From Hydrogenophaga sp. A37 (GTDB lineage Bacteria > Pseudomonadota > Gammaproteobacteria > Burkholderiales > Burkholderiaceae_C), in assembly GCF_002001205.1 (NCBI RefSeq), contig NZ_MUNZ01000086.1:62001-126000 (forward strand): 64,000 nt of DNA, in the 5' to 3' direction. Position numbers and translations under genes: made by a program. The notes under the pieces were generated by a model, which was given only the letters and a program-made list of their open reading frames with translations, had not been told where the DNA came from and did no database searches. Shown one piece after another: positions 38,255-47,166 of the stretch. The stretch's first letter is position 1; every line of letters begins with the position of its first letter.

Positions 38255-39199
38255 ATGGCTGAACTGACGATTGCTTTTGTGGACCTGACTGGAAGCGTGT
38301 CGGTGTTTGAAACACTGGGCAACGACCGTGCGGCCAAGGCCGTCACCAAACTCACCCAGTGGATCGGGTCCGTCGGCCTGGAGCACAACGGCAAGGTGGT
38401 CAAAATGTTGGGCGACGGTGTCTTGCTGTCGTTCACCAACAACCGCCTGGCGGTGGAGTGCATGAGCCTGATCCAGCAGGAGCACGCGCAACGCGTGGCA
38501 CAGTGGCCGAACCGCCTCAAGCTCATGATGCAGATCGGCATGGCCCGTGGACAGGTCGTTCAGGTGGACGGCGACTGTTTCGGTGACGCGGTGAACGTGG
38601 CGTCCCGCCTGAGCGATCTGGCCGGGCCTGAGCAAATTCTGGTCAACGAAACCGTGATTCGCAAGCTCGGCAAAGCACCCAACGTGCGCAGCCGCAGCCT
38701 GGGACCGATCCGGATCAAAGGGCGGGTTGAACCGGCCGAGGTGTTTCGCATTGAGTGGCAGACCGAGATGCTTTCCGAGTTTCTGACACTGCCGGCCGAC
38801 CTGCACGCGCTGCGCAAGACGACCGAGTCTGTGTTCGGTGGCATCGAGTTGGGCTGGCTGGATGCCAACCAGTCGTTCAATCTCACCGACCTTCCTTTGA
38901 AAATCGGGCGCGTGCCCGAAGCGAATTTCGTGGTCAACGACCCGCGCGTGTCGCGCCTGCACGCGAGCATCGACATCAGGTCCGGCAACTACCTGCTCGA
39001 AGACACCAGCAGCTATGGGACCTGGGTTCGCTTTGCCGGCGTCGAGAACGTGATTTCTCTTCGAAGGCAGGAATGCCTGCTGCACAGCGACGGCGAGTTC
39101 GCCATGGGTGCACCTTTCACCGACATCAGCGCACCCACCGTCAGCTTCAGGTTGGTCGATGGCCAGATGGTGCTGGGGCACGTCCCACTGCGCCCCTGA
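38255..39199 (+). CDS. Class III adenylate/guanylate cyclase domain fused to an FHA domain
   Basis: 314-residue cytoplasmic signalling protein. Residues 1-170 form a class III cyclase domain: metal aspartates in F-V-D-L-T-G-S and L-G-D-G-V, the base-selecting lysine in K-V-V-K-M-L-G-D, and the transition-state asparagine and arginine in F-G-D-A-V-N-V-A-S-R. All are kept, so activity, probably on ATP, is likely. Residues about 215-290 are an FHA phosphothreonine-binding domain (I-G-R-V-P-E..., R-V-S-R-L-H-A). No membrane segment is present. The trigger is unknown; a Ser/Thr kinase partner is not seen nearby. Confidence 0.85.
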   Translation: MAELTIAFVDLTGSVSVFETLGNDRAAKAVTKLTQWIGSVGLEHNGKVVKMLGDGVLLSFTNNRLAVECMSLIQQEHAQRVAQWPNRLKLMMQIGMARGQVVQVDGDCFGDAVNVASRLSDLAGPEQILVNETVIRKLGKAPNVRSRSLGPIRIKGRVEPAEVFRIEWQTEMLSEFLTLPADLHALRKTTESVFGGIELGWLDANQSFNLTDLPLKIGRVPEANFVVNDPRVSRLHASIDIRSGNYLLEDTSSYGTWVRFAGVENVISLRRQECLLHSDGEFAMGAPFTDISAPTVSFRLVDGQMVLGHVPLRP

Positions 39200-39271
39200 G
39201 CGCTGTTGTTCGGCCGACCGTGCCAAAACGCTGTGGCATGGCACCATGCGGGCACTACAAGGAGACCGACC

Positions 39272-41761
39272 GTGCGTTGGATGAAACGTTCTGCCCGATG
39301 GTTCGCTGGAATGCTGGCGCTCGCCACGATGGCCTGTGCGCTGTATGCGTGGCGCAGCCTGCCCCAGGTCGATGGTGAGTTGAAGCTGCCGGGTCTGCGG
39401 GCTGTGGTAAAGGTGCAGCGAGACGCCAGCGACGTCACCCACGTTCTCGCGAAGGACCCTCGCGATGCCTGGATGGCGATGGGCTATGTGCATGCGCAGG
39501 AACGCGGCTGGCAGCTCGAATTCAATCGACGCGTGATGCGCGGAACGCTGTCTGAAGTGTTCGGCCCATCGACCTTGGAGACCGACATGCTGATGCGCAC
39601 GCTGGCCATCCGCGAAGCGGCGAAGGCGCAGGTTGCGGGGCTCAGTGACGAAGCCCGGCAGGCGCTGCAGGCCTACAGCGATGGCGTGAACGCTTTTTTT
39701 GCGCACCGGAAACAGGCGCTGTCACCCGAGTTCCAGATCCTGCGCGTCGACCCTCGCGAAGAGGCCATCGCCGGCCGCTATTGGGACGCCGCAGACAGCG
39801 CGGGCTGGGCGCTCATGATGGCGCTGGACCTCGGCGGCAACTGGGGCAACGAGCTGGCCCGCCTGTCCGCGCTGCAGGTGCTGGACACGCAGGCGCTCTG
39901 GCAGCTCTTTCCTGCCTACCCGGGCGAGCAACCCATCGCCACAGCCGATCTGAGCCGCTTGTACCGTGAGCTCGGGGTGTTTCGCGCGGCGCCGCTCAAG
40001 ACCTCGGCGCCGAACGGTACCGGCGCATCGGCCTGGCGCGTTCAACTGGCTTCGGGCATTCAGGAGTGGAGCCGCTCGCTCGGTGATATTGAAGGCAAGG
40101 GCTCCAACAACTGGGCCGTGTCTGGCGAGCGCAGTGCCAGCGGCAAACCCTTGCTCGCCAACGATCCGCACCTGGGCCTGAGTGCGCCCGCGATCTGGTA
40201 TTTCGCCCGGCTCCAGGCGCCCGACGTGGACGGCATCAAAGGCATGGACGTGATGGGCGCAACCTTGCCCGGCACGCCCTTCGTGGTGCTCGGCCGCACC
40301 AGCGAAGTGGCCTGGGGTTTCACCAACACCGGGCCGGATGTGCAAGACCTGTATCTGGAGCAACTGAACCCCGCCGTGCCGCAGCGCTACCGCACACCCG
40401 CCCCACAAGGCCAGGAAGCCTGGGCCGAGTTCACCCAGCGCATCGAAACCTTCAAGGTCAAGGGCCAGGCCGACGTGACCCATGTCGTGCGGAGCACCCG
40501 CCACGGCCCGGTGCTCAGCGACATTCCCGGGCGCACGCGTAACCTGATCGACACCGATCGCTTTGCGGTGGCCCTGCGCTGGACGGCGCTGGATCCTGAC
40601 AACCGCAATGTGATGGCGACGTTGGCGTCGAACCGGGTCAAGTCGGTCGACGAGCTGATCGAGGCCTACCGCGACTTCCATTCGCCGATGCAAAACGCCG
40701 TGATGGCCGACCGCAGCGGCCGCATCGCCTACAAGGCCGTGGGGAAGGTGCCGGTGCGCGCGGCGGACAATCACATCCGGGGCGTCGCGCCCGCACCTGG
40801 CTGGGACGCGCGCTACGACTGGACGGGCTGGTTGCCCTACGAGGCCACGCCGCAAGACAACGGCAGCAAGGGCTGGATCGCCACCGCCAACCAGCGCATC
40901 CACACGCCCGACTACCCCCACTTCCTGACGCAGGACTGGGCCGCGCCCTACCGGCAGGAGCGCATTGAAACGTTGCTCGCTCAGACGTCGAAACACAGCA
41001 TCGAAAGTTTCCAGGCCCTGCACGGCGACCAGTTGTCGGCGGCCACGGTGAAACTGCTGCCCTACCTGGTGAAAGCGCCTTCTGCCCACGCTCTGGCCAC
41101 TGGGGCCAAGGCCGAGCTGGAGGGATTCAAGGGCGAGATGCTTGCCGAGCGCGCCGCGCCGCTGATCTACAGCGTGTGGGTGGACGAGTTCACCCGGGCG
41201 GTGATCGGCGGTCGGCTGGGCAAGGAAAAGTTTGAGAGCCTGTACGGCAAGCGCCTGTTTCGCAACGCGGTCGAAGACCTGCTGCAACGCGACGACAAGG
41301 ACTGGTGTGGTGCGCAGGGCTGCAACGTGGCCAGTGGTTCGGCGCTGGACAGGGCGCTGGACCGCATTCAGGCGCTGCAGGGTGGCGATGTCAAGAGCTG
41401 GCGTTGGGGCGAGGCGCATCCCGCCATTTCCATCCACCGGCCGTTCAGCAACGTGGCCGCGCTGGCCCCTTTGTTTGAGGTACGGGGCGCCACAGGCGGG
41501 GACCCGTTCACCGTCAACGTAGGCCAGTACCACCTGGACAAGGCGGACGCGCCGCTGGCCAACCGGCATGCCGCCAGCCTGCGGACCATCTACGACCTCG
41601 CCGACCTGGAGAACTCGCGGTTCATCTACCAGACCGGTCAAAGCGGCAACGTGTTTTCAAGCCGCTACCGCGACATGAGCGAGGACTGGGTCGCGGTCAA
41701 GTACCGGCCCTTGCAGATGCAACCCCAGCGGTGGTCCAGCAGCCTGAGCCTGCTGCCCTGA
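39272..41761 (+). CDS. Penicillin acylase family Ntn-hydrolase
   Basis: 829-residue precursor of the penicillin G acylase/acyl-homoserine-lactone acylase family, probably periplasmic (N-terminal helix at residues about 8-30). The alpha region has the Y-V-H-A-Q-E-R motif. The self-cleavage site is G-S-N-N-W with the nucleophile serine near residue 278. The conserved N-D-P-H-L motif follows. Start is GTG 39272, with AAGGAG 7 bases upstream; an ATG at 39281 is possible. Substrate could be a beta-lactam side chain, an acyl-homoserine lactone or another amide. Confidence 0.88.
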   Translation: MRWMKRSARWFAGMLALATMACALYAWRSLPQVDGELKLPGLRAVVKVQRDASDVTHVLAKDPRDAWMAMGYVHAQERGWQLEFNRRVMRGTLSEVFGPSTLETDMLMRTLAIREAAKAQVAGLSDEARQALQAYSDGVNAFFAHRKQALSPEFQILRVDPREEAIAGRYWDAADSAGWALMMALDLGGNWGNELARLSALQVLDTQALWQLFPAYPGEQPIATADLSRLYRELGVFRAAPLKTSAPNGTGASAWRVQLASGIQEWSRSLGDIEGKGSNNWAVSGERSASGKPLLANDPHLGLSAPAIWYFARLQAPDVDGIKGMDVMGATLPGTPFVVLGRTSEVAWGFTNTGPDVQDLYLEQLNPAVPQRYRTPAPQGQEAWAEFTQRIETFKVKGQADVTHVVRSTRHGPVLSDIPGRTRNLIDTDRFAVALRWTALDPDNRNVMATLASNRVKSVDELIEAYRDFHSPMQNAVMADRSGRIAYKAVGKVPVRAADNHIRGVAPAPGWDARYDWTGWLPYEATPQDNGSKGWIATANQRIHTPDYPHFLTQDWAAPYRQERIETLLAQTSKHSIESFQALHGDQLSAATVKLLPYLVKAPSAHALATGAKAELEGFKGEMLAERAAPLIYSVWVDEFTRAVIGGRLGKEKFESLYGKRLFRNAVEDLLQRDDKDWCGAQGCNVASGSALDRALDRIQALQGGDVKSWRWGEAHPAISIHRPFSNVAALAPLFEVRGATGGDPFTVNVGQYHLDKADAPLANRHAASLRTIYDLADLENSRFIYQTGQSGNVFSSRYRDMSEDWVAVKYRPLQMQPQRWSSSLSLLP

Positions 41762-41767
41762 GCGGGC

Positions 41768-42559
41768 TCAGGCGGTGGCGTTGAGGGTGCCGGGCTTCGT
41801 GGTGCCCAAGCCGGCCAGAGCCGTTTCGTTGTAGCGGCGCGTGGCGGCTTCTGCCTGGGCGCTGATCTGAGCCACGAAGGAGCTCAGTTCGGCGCCTGAA
41901 ATTTCACCATCTCTGTTGGCGTCGACAGAGCTCATCATGGCCTGCAACTGTTCGTCGGACACCGCTGCTTGTGCGACCTCCGTGCTCTCGGCTTCGGTGG
42001 CCGCGGCTGCGGTATCGGCGGCTGTGGCTGCCGCTGCTGCTTCGGGTGTGGCAGCGGCCACCGGTGTGGCGCCCTCGGCCCCAGGGATTGGTTCGTGAAT
42101 GGTGCTGACCACCGTGGTGGTTGTGGTCGTGCTCACCATGGTGCCTTCGGGGAGCGAGGCCTCGGGGGTGATGCCGAACTCGGCCATGGAAATGTTGCCG
42201 TCGGCGTCGGCGTCCAGCTCGGCAAAACGCGCTTCATCGCCTCGGGACTGGACGAAGGCCTGTGTGTCCGACGGCGGCGTGAACAGCTGTTGCAGCAGCT
42301 GACCCACCTCGCTGCCATTGAGTGAGCCGTCGCTGTCGGCATCAAGGGAGGCGTAAAGCTCCTCGGCGCCTTCACCCGCGTCGACGCCCAGTTTGCCCGC
42401 TACCTTTTCCAGGGCGGCCTTGAATTCGTTCTGGTCAACGCCGCCACTGCTGTCGGTGTCCATCTTCTTCAACATCTTGTCCTGCAGGTGCGTGGACAAG
42501 GCGGAGCTGATGGACGACAGGGTCTGGGCCCAGGCGCTGGTGGATTCGACGGTGCTCAT
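41768..42559 (-). CDS. Four-EF-hand calcium-binding protein
   Basis: 263-residue protein with four canonical 12-residue EF-hand loops: D-T-D-S-S-G-G-V, D-A-D-S-D-G-S-L, D-A-D-A-D-G-N-I and D-A-N-R-D-G-E-I, each ending in glutamate. A threonine run followed by an alanine/threonine-rich linker separates the third and fourth loops. There is no signal peptide or membrane helix. ATG 42559 has AAAGGA upstream. It is convergent with the acylase gene, 6 bases apart. Calcium sensing is likely; partner unknown. Confidence 0.85.
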   Translation of the reverse strand: MSTVESTSAWAQTLSSISSALSTHLQDKMLKKMDTDSSGGVDQNEFKAALEKVAGKLGVDAGEGAEELYASLDADSDGSLNGSEVGQLLQQLFTPPSDTQAFVQSRGDEARFAELDADADGNISMAEFGITPEASLPEGTMVSTTTTTTVVSTIHEPIPGAEGATPVAAATPEAAAAATAADTAAAATEAESTEVAQAAVSDEQLQAMMSSVDANRDGEISGAELSSFVAQISAQAEAATRRYNETALAGLGTTKPGTLNATA

Positions 42560-42688
42560 GGGGGTTCCTTTCAGGGGACTTGCCGTACAGGTGACGACAC
42601 AATGGTCCGATAAAAGAAGCCCCGTCAAGCCGGTCAACAAAGGGGCTGAAACCCCGCTGTTCAGGCGATTGCCTGCGCCGCCTTCAGG

Positions 42689-43456
42689 CTATTTCAGCTT
42701 GCCCGAAAGGAACTGCGCCAGCCGCTCGGACTGGGGATTGACCAGCACCTCGCGCGGGTTGCCCTGTTCCTCGATGCGGCCCTGGTGCAGGAACAACAGG
42801 TGGTTGCTGACCTCGCGGGCGAAGCCCATTTCGTGCGTCACCACCACCATGGTGCGACCCTCTTCGGCCAGCGTGCGCATCACGCGCAGCACCTCGGTGA
42901 CCAGTTCCGGGTCGAGTGCGCTGGTGGGTTCGTCGAACAGCATCACCTCGGGTTCCATGGCCAGCGCGCGCGCGATCGCCACGCGTTGCTGTTGGCCGCC
43001 CGACATGTGGGCCGGGTACTTGCCTTCGACGTCGCGCAGACCGACCTTCTCCAGGTACTTGCGCGCCGTGACCACCGCCTCTTCTTTGCCTTTGCCCAGC
43101 ACGTGCATGGGCGCCTCGATGATGTTCTCCAACACCGTCAGGTGCGACCAGAGGTTGAAATGCTGGAACACCATGGCCAGCTTCGCGCGGGATCGTTGCA
43201 GTTGTTTGTCGTCGGCGGCCTTGAGCATGCCGTCCTTCGCCGTGACCAGCTTGAGCTCTTCTCCGGCCACGATGATGCGGCCTTGCTGCGGGCGCTCCAG
43301 CAGGTTCATGCAGCGCAGGAAGGTGGACTTGCCTGAGCCGGAGGAGCCGATGATGCTGATCACATCGCCCGCGCTGGCTGTCAGCGACATGCCCTTGAGC
43401 ACCTCGTGCGAGCCGTAGCTCTTGCGGATGTCGATGGCTTCAAGTTTGGTGGTCAT
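42689..43456 (-). CDS. aotP: Basic amino acid ABC transporter ATP-binding protein (AotP/HisP-like)
   Basis: 255-residue ATPase of a polar amino acid importer. Walker [10 protein letters not shown]-loop [10 protein letters not shown] (the HisP-type form seen in arginine/ornithine/histidine systems), signature M-S-G-G-Q-Q-Q-R and Walker B M-L-F-D-E-P-T-S are present. It is last in a five-gene minus-strand operon whose order (binding protein, permease, permease, desuccinylase-like, ATPase) equals Pseudomonas aotJQMOP. Arginine/ornithine as substrate is inferred from that order. Confidence 0.9.
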   Translation of the reverse strand: MTTKLEAIDIRKSYGSHEVLKGMSLTASAGDVISIIGSSGSGKSTFLRCMNLLERPQQGRIIVAGEELKLVTAKDGMLKAADDKQLQRSRAKLAMVFQHFNLWSHLTVLENIIEAPMHVLGKGKEEAVVTARKYLEKVGLRDVEGKYPAHMSGGQQQRVAIARALAMEPEVMLFDEPTSALDPELVTEVLRVMRTLAEEGRTMVVVTHEMGFAREVSNHLLFLHQGRIEEQGNPREVLVNPQSERLAQFLSGKLK

Positions 43457-43471
43457 AGCGGGCTCGAAAAA

Positions 43472-44593
43472 TCAGGGGCTCAGCAAGTTGCCAGAGCGGA
43501 TGGGGGTGCGACCGGCGATGCGACACAGTTCCATGCCGGTGGTGGCCCACCGTAAGTTGTGGCGGGCATACACCACGCCTTCGATGGCAGCGTGGATCGT
43601 CGTTTCCTGGGTGGACAAGGGGTCCACAACGCGGGCAAGCAACTGGCCCGCCTGCACCACGTCGCCCACATCGGTGGCAAACACGATCACGCCCGCGTGC
43701 GGCGCGTGCAAGGATTCTGTGCCGGCCAGTGGCGTGGGCTCGCACAGGGGTTCGGGCAGGGCCGGGGCCGGACCGGCCAGCACGCCGATGTGACGCAGGT
43801 AAGCCACGATGGCCTCGCTGTCTTGCGCGGCGAGTGCATCCGACACGTCGGTCTGCCCACGCAGCTCGACGGTGGTACTGGCGCAGGCCAGCGGCACCGG
43901 CGCCTGGTCGGCGAAATGTTCGCGCAGCCGCCACCAGGGGCCGGAGAGGGCTTCGTCAAAGGAGATCAAGGGTCCGGAACCGCGTGCCCAGAGCAGGGCG
44001 CGGGCACCCAGCAGGCGCGCCAGCGGTTCCATCTGGTCCACCATGGGCTGCTCCACGTACAGGTGGAGCACCGCTTCAAAGTCGCAATGCAGGTCCAGCA
44101 CCACGTCGGCATCGCAAGCCAGCGTCATCAACACATGACGCAGGCTCTGCAGCTCGGTGGTCGGCGTCTGCGCCTTCATCGCCCGGTGCATCGCGGCGCG
44201 GATCAGCCGCTTGTTCGCGTTGGCATCCGGCCCCAGTTCGGTGGTGATCTCATCTTTCACCAGCGCGAAAAAATCGGGGTAGTTCCGGTTGAAGTTGTCC
44301 ATGCTGCCCAGATCGAACCGACCCATCTGGTGGTGCATCAGGGTCTGGCTCAAGCCGATGGGATTGCACACCGGCACCAGCACCACTTCGCCCGCCAACT
44401 CACCCCTCTGTTCGGCCGCTTCCAGCAGCCCGCGGAGGTGGTGGGCGGTCAACATGCCTGGCAGTTCGTCGGCGTGCAGGCTGGCCTGCACATAGGCTTT
44501 AGGGCCAGCGCCGGGCGTACCAAAGTGCAGGCTGGTGACCTGGCGCTGGGTGCCCAGTGAGGGAGAGAGAAGAGGGTGGTGAACCTGTTGCAT
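43472..44593 (-). CDS. aotO: Succinylglutamate desuccinylase/aspartoacylase family protein (AotO-like)
   Basis: 373-residue protein of the zinc-dependent AstE/AspA family. Candidate zinc ligands are H40 and E43 (S-L-H-A-D-E-L-P-G) and H169 (D-L-H-C-D). The C-terminal 100 residues resemble a biotinyl/lipoyl-like beta domain (A-T-D-V-G-D-V-V-Q-A-G-Q-L-L). It lies between the second permease and the ATPase of the transporter, the place of aotO in Pseudomonas. Deacylation of an imported N-acyl amino acid is a reasonable guess; the real substrate is not known. Confidence 0.85.
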   Translation of the reverse strand: MQQVHHPLLSPSLGTQRQVTSLHFGTPGAGPKAYVQASLHADELPGMLTAHHLRGLLEAAEQRGELAGEVVLVPVCNPIGLSQTLMHHQMGRFDLGSMDNFNRNYPDFFALVKDEITTELGPDANANKRLIRAAMHRAMKAQTPTTELQSLRHVLMTLACDADVVLDLHCDFEAVLHLYVEQPMVDQMEPLARLLGARALLWARGSGPLISFDEALSGPWWRLREHFADQAPVPLACASTTVELRGQTDVSDALAAQDSEAIVAYLRHIGVLAGPAPALPEPLCEPTPLAGTESLHAPHAGVIVFATDVGDVVQAGQLLARVVDPLSTQETTIHAAIEGVVYARHNLRWATTGMELCRIAGRTPIRSGNLLSP

Positions 44594-44608
44594 CAGGCAA
44601 AGAAAAGG

Positions 44609-45325
44609 TCAGTGCGTGCGGGGACGCAGGTAGGCAAGGAAACGGCGCTCCAACAGGCGGAACACGTACACCAGCGCGAAGGTGAGGATGAAGTACAGCA
44701 CCGCCACGACGATGAACGGCTGGAACGCGAGGTAGTAGGTCTTGTAGATCGCATAGGCCGCGTTGGTCAGGTCGTACAACGCCGGCACCACGCTGGCAAG
44801 CGAGGTGGCGTGCAGCATCATCACCACCTCGTTGGAGTAACCGGGCAGGGTGCGGCGCAGGGCGCTGGGCAACACCAGCCGGAACATCATGTTCCACTTG
44901 CCGTAGCCCGACGCCTGGGCGGCTTCGATCTCGCCGGCAGGTGTTTCCTTGATGGCGCCGGCCAGCATTTCCACGGTGTAGGCGCAGGTGTTGAGCGTGA
45001 AAGCCAGCACGGCACAGAAGAAAGGGTCTTTGAACCAGGTGAACGGCCAGTGGGTGTCCCACAATCCTTGCACCCATTCAAGCTGGGCGATGCCGTAGTA
45101 GATGAAATACACCTGAATCAGCAGCGGCGTGCCGCGCACGACATAGGTGAACAGCCAGACCGGCCCATGGACCCAGCGGTTGCGAGAGACACGCATCAGC
45201 GTGAGCGGCAGCGTCAGCAGGGCACCAGCGATCAGGCTGACGGCCAACAGCTCCATGGTGGCAACGAAACCGGTCCAGTACAGGGCCAGGTTTTGCGGCT
45301 GAAAAATGATGGCGAACTTGTCCAT
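44609..45325 (-). CDS. aotM: Basic amino acid ABC transporter permease (AotM/HisM-like)
   Basis: 238-residue inner-membrane permease with about five helices. The EAA loop (E-A-A-Q-A-S-G-Y-G-K-W..L-P-S-A-L-R) near residue 155 and the early G-T-P-L-L-I-Q-V-Y-F-I-Y-Y-G segment are typical of the HisM family. Its start overlaps the stop of the other permease by one base, so the two are coupled. Confidence 0.9.
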   Translation of the reverse strand: MDKFAIIFQPQNLALYWTGFVATMELLAVSLIAGALLTLPLTLMRVSRNRWVHGPVWLFTYVVRGTPLLIQVYFIYYGIAQLEWVQGLWDTHWPFTWFKDPFFCAVLAFTLNTCAYTVEMLAGAIKETPAGEIEAAQASGYGKWNMMFRLVLPSALRRTLPGYSNEVVMMLHATSLASVVPALYDLTNAAYAIYKTYYLAFQPFIVVAVLYFILTFALVYVFRLLERRFLAYLRPRTH

Positions 45326-46026
45326 CAGAAGTCGCCCCGCTTTACGCCCACCGAGTAGCGCGCCTCGGCCTTGCGCAGCAGCAGCAGGCTGATGGATGAA
45401 ATCAAAAGATACAGGACGCCCGCAAAGGCCATGAACAGGATGGCCGCGCCGGGGATTTCACCTCGTGCCGCAGCGCCAGCCTGCTTGGCCAGGTTGGTGA
45501 TGTCGGCCAGGCCAATCACCGAAACAAGAGCGGTGGCCTTCAGCAGCACCAGCCAGTTGTTGGTGAAGCTGGGGAGTGCAAAGCGCACCATTTGCGGGAG
45601 CACCATGCGCCGAAATGTGTAAAGGCGGCTCATGCCAAAGGCCCATCCGGCCTCCGACTGGCCCTTGGGCACACTCATGATGGCGCCGCGAAAGGTTTCA
45701 GTCATGTACGCGCCGTACACGAAACCGATGGTCAGCACGCCAGCCACGAAGGGGTTGATCTGCGGCCCGCTGCGGTACCCCAGCAGCTCCGCAATGTCGT
45801 TGACCAGAATCTGCCCGCCGAAATACAGCAGCAGCATCCACACCAGATCCGGGACGCCCCGGATCACGGTGGAGTAAATGTCGCCAACCCAGTTGAGCCA
45901 GCGGTAGGGAGAGAGTTTGGCCGCCGCCCCGGCCAGGCCGAGGACGGCGGCGACCACCAGGGCACCGAGCGCGACACCGATGGTGACGAACAGGCCTTGA
46001 AGGATGTTCAGCAAGTAGGTCGTCAT
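45325..46026 (-). CDS. aotQ: Basic amino acid ABC transporter permease (AotQ/HisQ-like)
   Basis: 233-residue inner-membrane permease. It contains the R-G-V-P-D-L-V-W-M-L-L-L-Y-F-G-G segment of the HisQ type and an EAA loop (E-A-G-W-A-F-G-M-S..V-L-P-Q-M-V). It pairs with the 44609-45325 permease and starts 28 bases after the binding-protein gene. Confidence 0.9.
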   Translation of the reverse strand: MTTYLLNILQGLFVTIGVALGALVVAAVLGLAGAAAKLSPYRWLNWVGDIYSTVIRGVPDLVWMLLLYFGGQILVNDIAELLGYRSGPQINPFVAGVLTIGFVYGAYMTETFRGAIMSVPKGQSEAGWAFGMSRLYTFRRMVLPQMVRFALPSFTNNWLVLLKATALVSVIGLADITNLAKQAGAAARGEIPGAAILFMAFAGVLYLLISSISLLLLRKAEARYSVGVKRGDF

Positions 46027-46054
46027 CGGGCGCGCGTGTCGTCAGATCAGCGGA

Positions 46055-46921
46055 TCAGGAACCCCAGATGTCCACACCAGGAACGTGTTTCTCGGACAGT
46101 TCTTTCCACTTGCCGTTGTCGCGGATGGCCTTGATGCCGGCGTTGAGCGCATCGCGCAGAGCCGTGTCCTCCTTGCGCAGGGCCACGCCAGCGCCAGCGC
46201 CGAAGTACTTGGCATCAAACTCGACGGGGATGCGGGTGCCGGCGCAGCTGTAGTCCTTGCCATCGGGCGTAGACAGGAAACCGCCATTGACTTCGACCAC
46301 GTCGGCCACCGTGCCGTCAAGGCGGCCCGACTTGATGTCGAGGTAGACCTGATCTTGCGCGTCGTAAGGCACGATGGTCGCACCCGCGGTCTTCAGTTCA
46401 CCCATGGCGTACTTTTCCTGGGTGGAGGCTTTCAGCACACCGATCTTTTTGCCTTTGAAGTTGGCCGCTTCGGCGCCCAGTTTCAGTGCCGTCTTCACGA
46501 CCACGCACGACGGCGTGTTGTAGTACTTGCCCGTGAAGTCCACGGCCTGCTTGCGCTCTTCGGTGATGGACATCGACGAGATGATCACGTCGTATTTTTT
46601 GGCCTGCAGACCGGGGATCATGCCGTCCCAGGCTTGTTCGACGAACACGCACTTGCTCTTGAGTTCATCGCACAGGGCCTTGGCCACATCGACGTCAAAG
46701 CCAGCGGGTTCGCCCGCGTCAGTCTTGTAGGTGAAGGGCTTGTAGGTTGGGTCAATGGCGACGCGCAATTCGGGCCAAGGGCTGGCAGCCGGAGCCGCTG
46801 CGGGCGCTTCGGCGGTCGGTGCAGGAGCGGCCGGTGCCGCAGGCGCGGGTGCTTCGGTCTTGCCACAGCCGACAAGGGAGGCGGCGCCAATGAGACTGAG
46901 CGAGAGAAACAGGTGTTTCAT
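46055..46921 (-). CDS. aotJ: Basic amino acid ABC transporter binding lipoprotein (AotJ/HisJ-like)
   Basis: 288-residue substrate-binding protein. It begins with a lipoprotein signal (lipobox L-V-G-C near residue 19) and a proline/alanine-rich linker of about 30 residues. The bilobal domain follows: Y-K-P-F-T-Y, G-F-D-V-D-V-A-K-A-L-C, then S-M-S-I-T-E-E-R and the cysteine pair of the arginine/ornithine-binding type. I chose ATG 46921, where the lipoprotein signal starts. It heads the aot-type operon. The region upstream contains a dif-like half site at 47096-47123. Confidence 0.9.
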   Translation of the reverse strand: MKHLFLSLSLIGAASLVGCGKTEAPAPAAPAAPAPTAEAPAAAPAASPWPELRVAIDPTYKPFTYKTDAGEPAGFDVDVAKALCDELKSKCVFVEQAWDGMIPGLQAKKYDVIISSMSITEERKQAVDFTGKYYNTPSCVVVKTALKLGAEAANFKGKKIGVLKASTQEKYAMGELKTAGATIVPYDAQDQVYLDIKSGRLDGTVADVVEVNGGFLSTPDGKDYSCAGTRIPVEFDAKYFGAGAGVALRKEDTALRDALNAGIKAIRDNGKWKELSEKHVPGVDIWGS

Positions 46922-47095
46922 AGATGTCCTAGAACAGGTTGAATGAAGGTGGCCGGATTGGACTCCTGCCGGTGCCCAACATTGTAGGTCTGGGCAGTCC
47001 AATTTCCCGAGTGCACCATGCTGGTGTTTCCCCGGATGCGGGGCGGTCGCGGGAATGCATACGCAACATTTGGGCCTTGTCGTTGGGTTTATATT

Positions 47096-47123
47096 TATTA
47101 ACATAATATACATCGTGGAACAT
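47096..47123. other. Left Xer/dif-like site of the putative IMEX
   Basis: TATTAACATAA (47096-47106) plus central TATACA is, on the other strand, TGTATA-TTATGTTAATA, nearly the XerD half and centre of the E. coli dif site. The other arm, TCGTGGAACAT, is diverged, as in elements that use host XerCD. The 15 bases 47106-47120 recur at 49116-49130. Confidence 0.55.
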
Positions 47124-47166
47124 CAAGCCACCACCAGCAAAGCAGCCCTGTAGCGCTCAAACCCGC

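Noticed and set aside
39722-41641. 639-codon minus-strand frame opposite the penicillin acylase gene
   Set aside because: Composition of an antisense shadow; the acylase motifs are intact on the plus strand.
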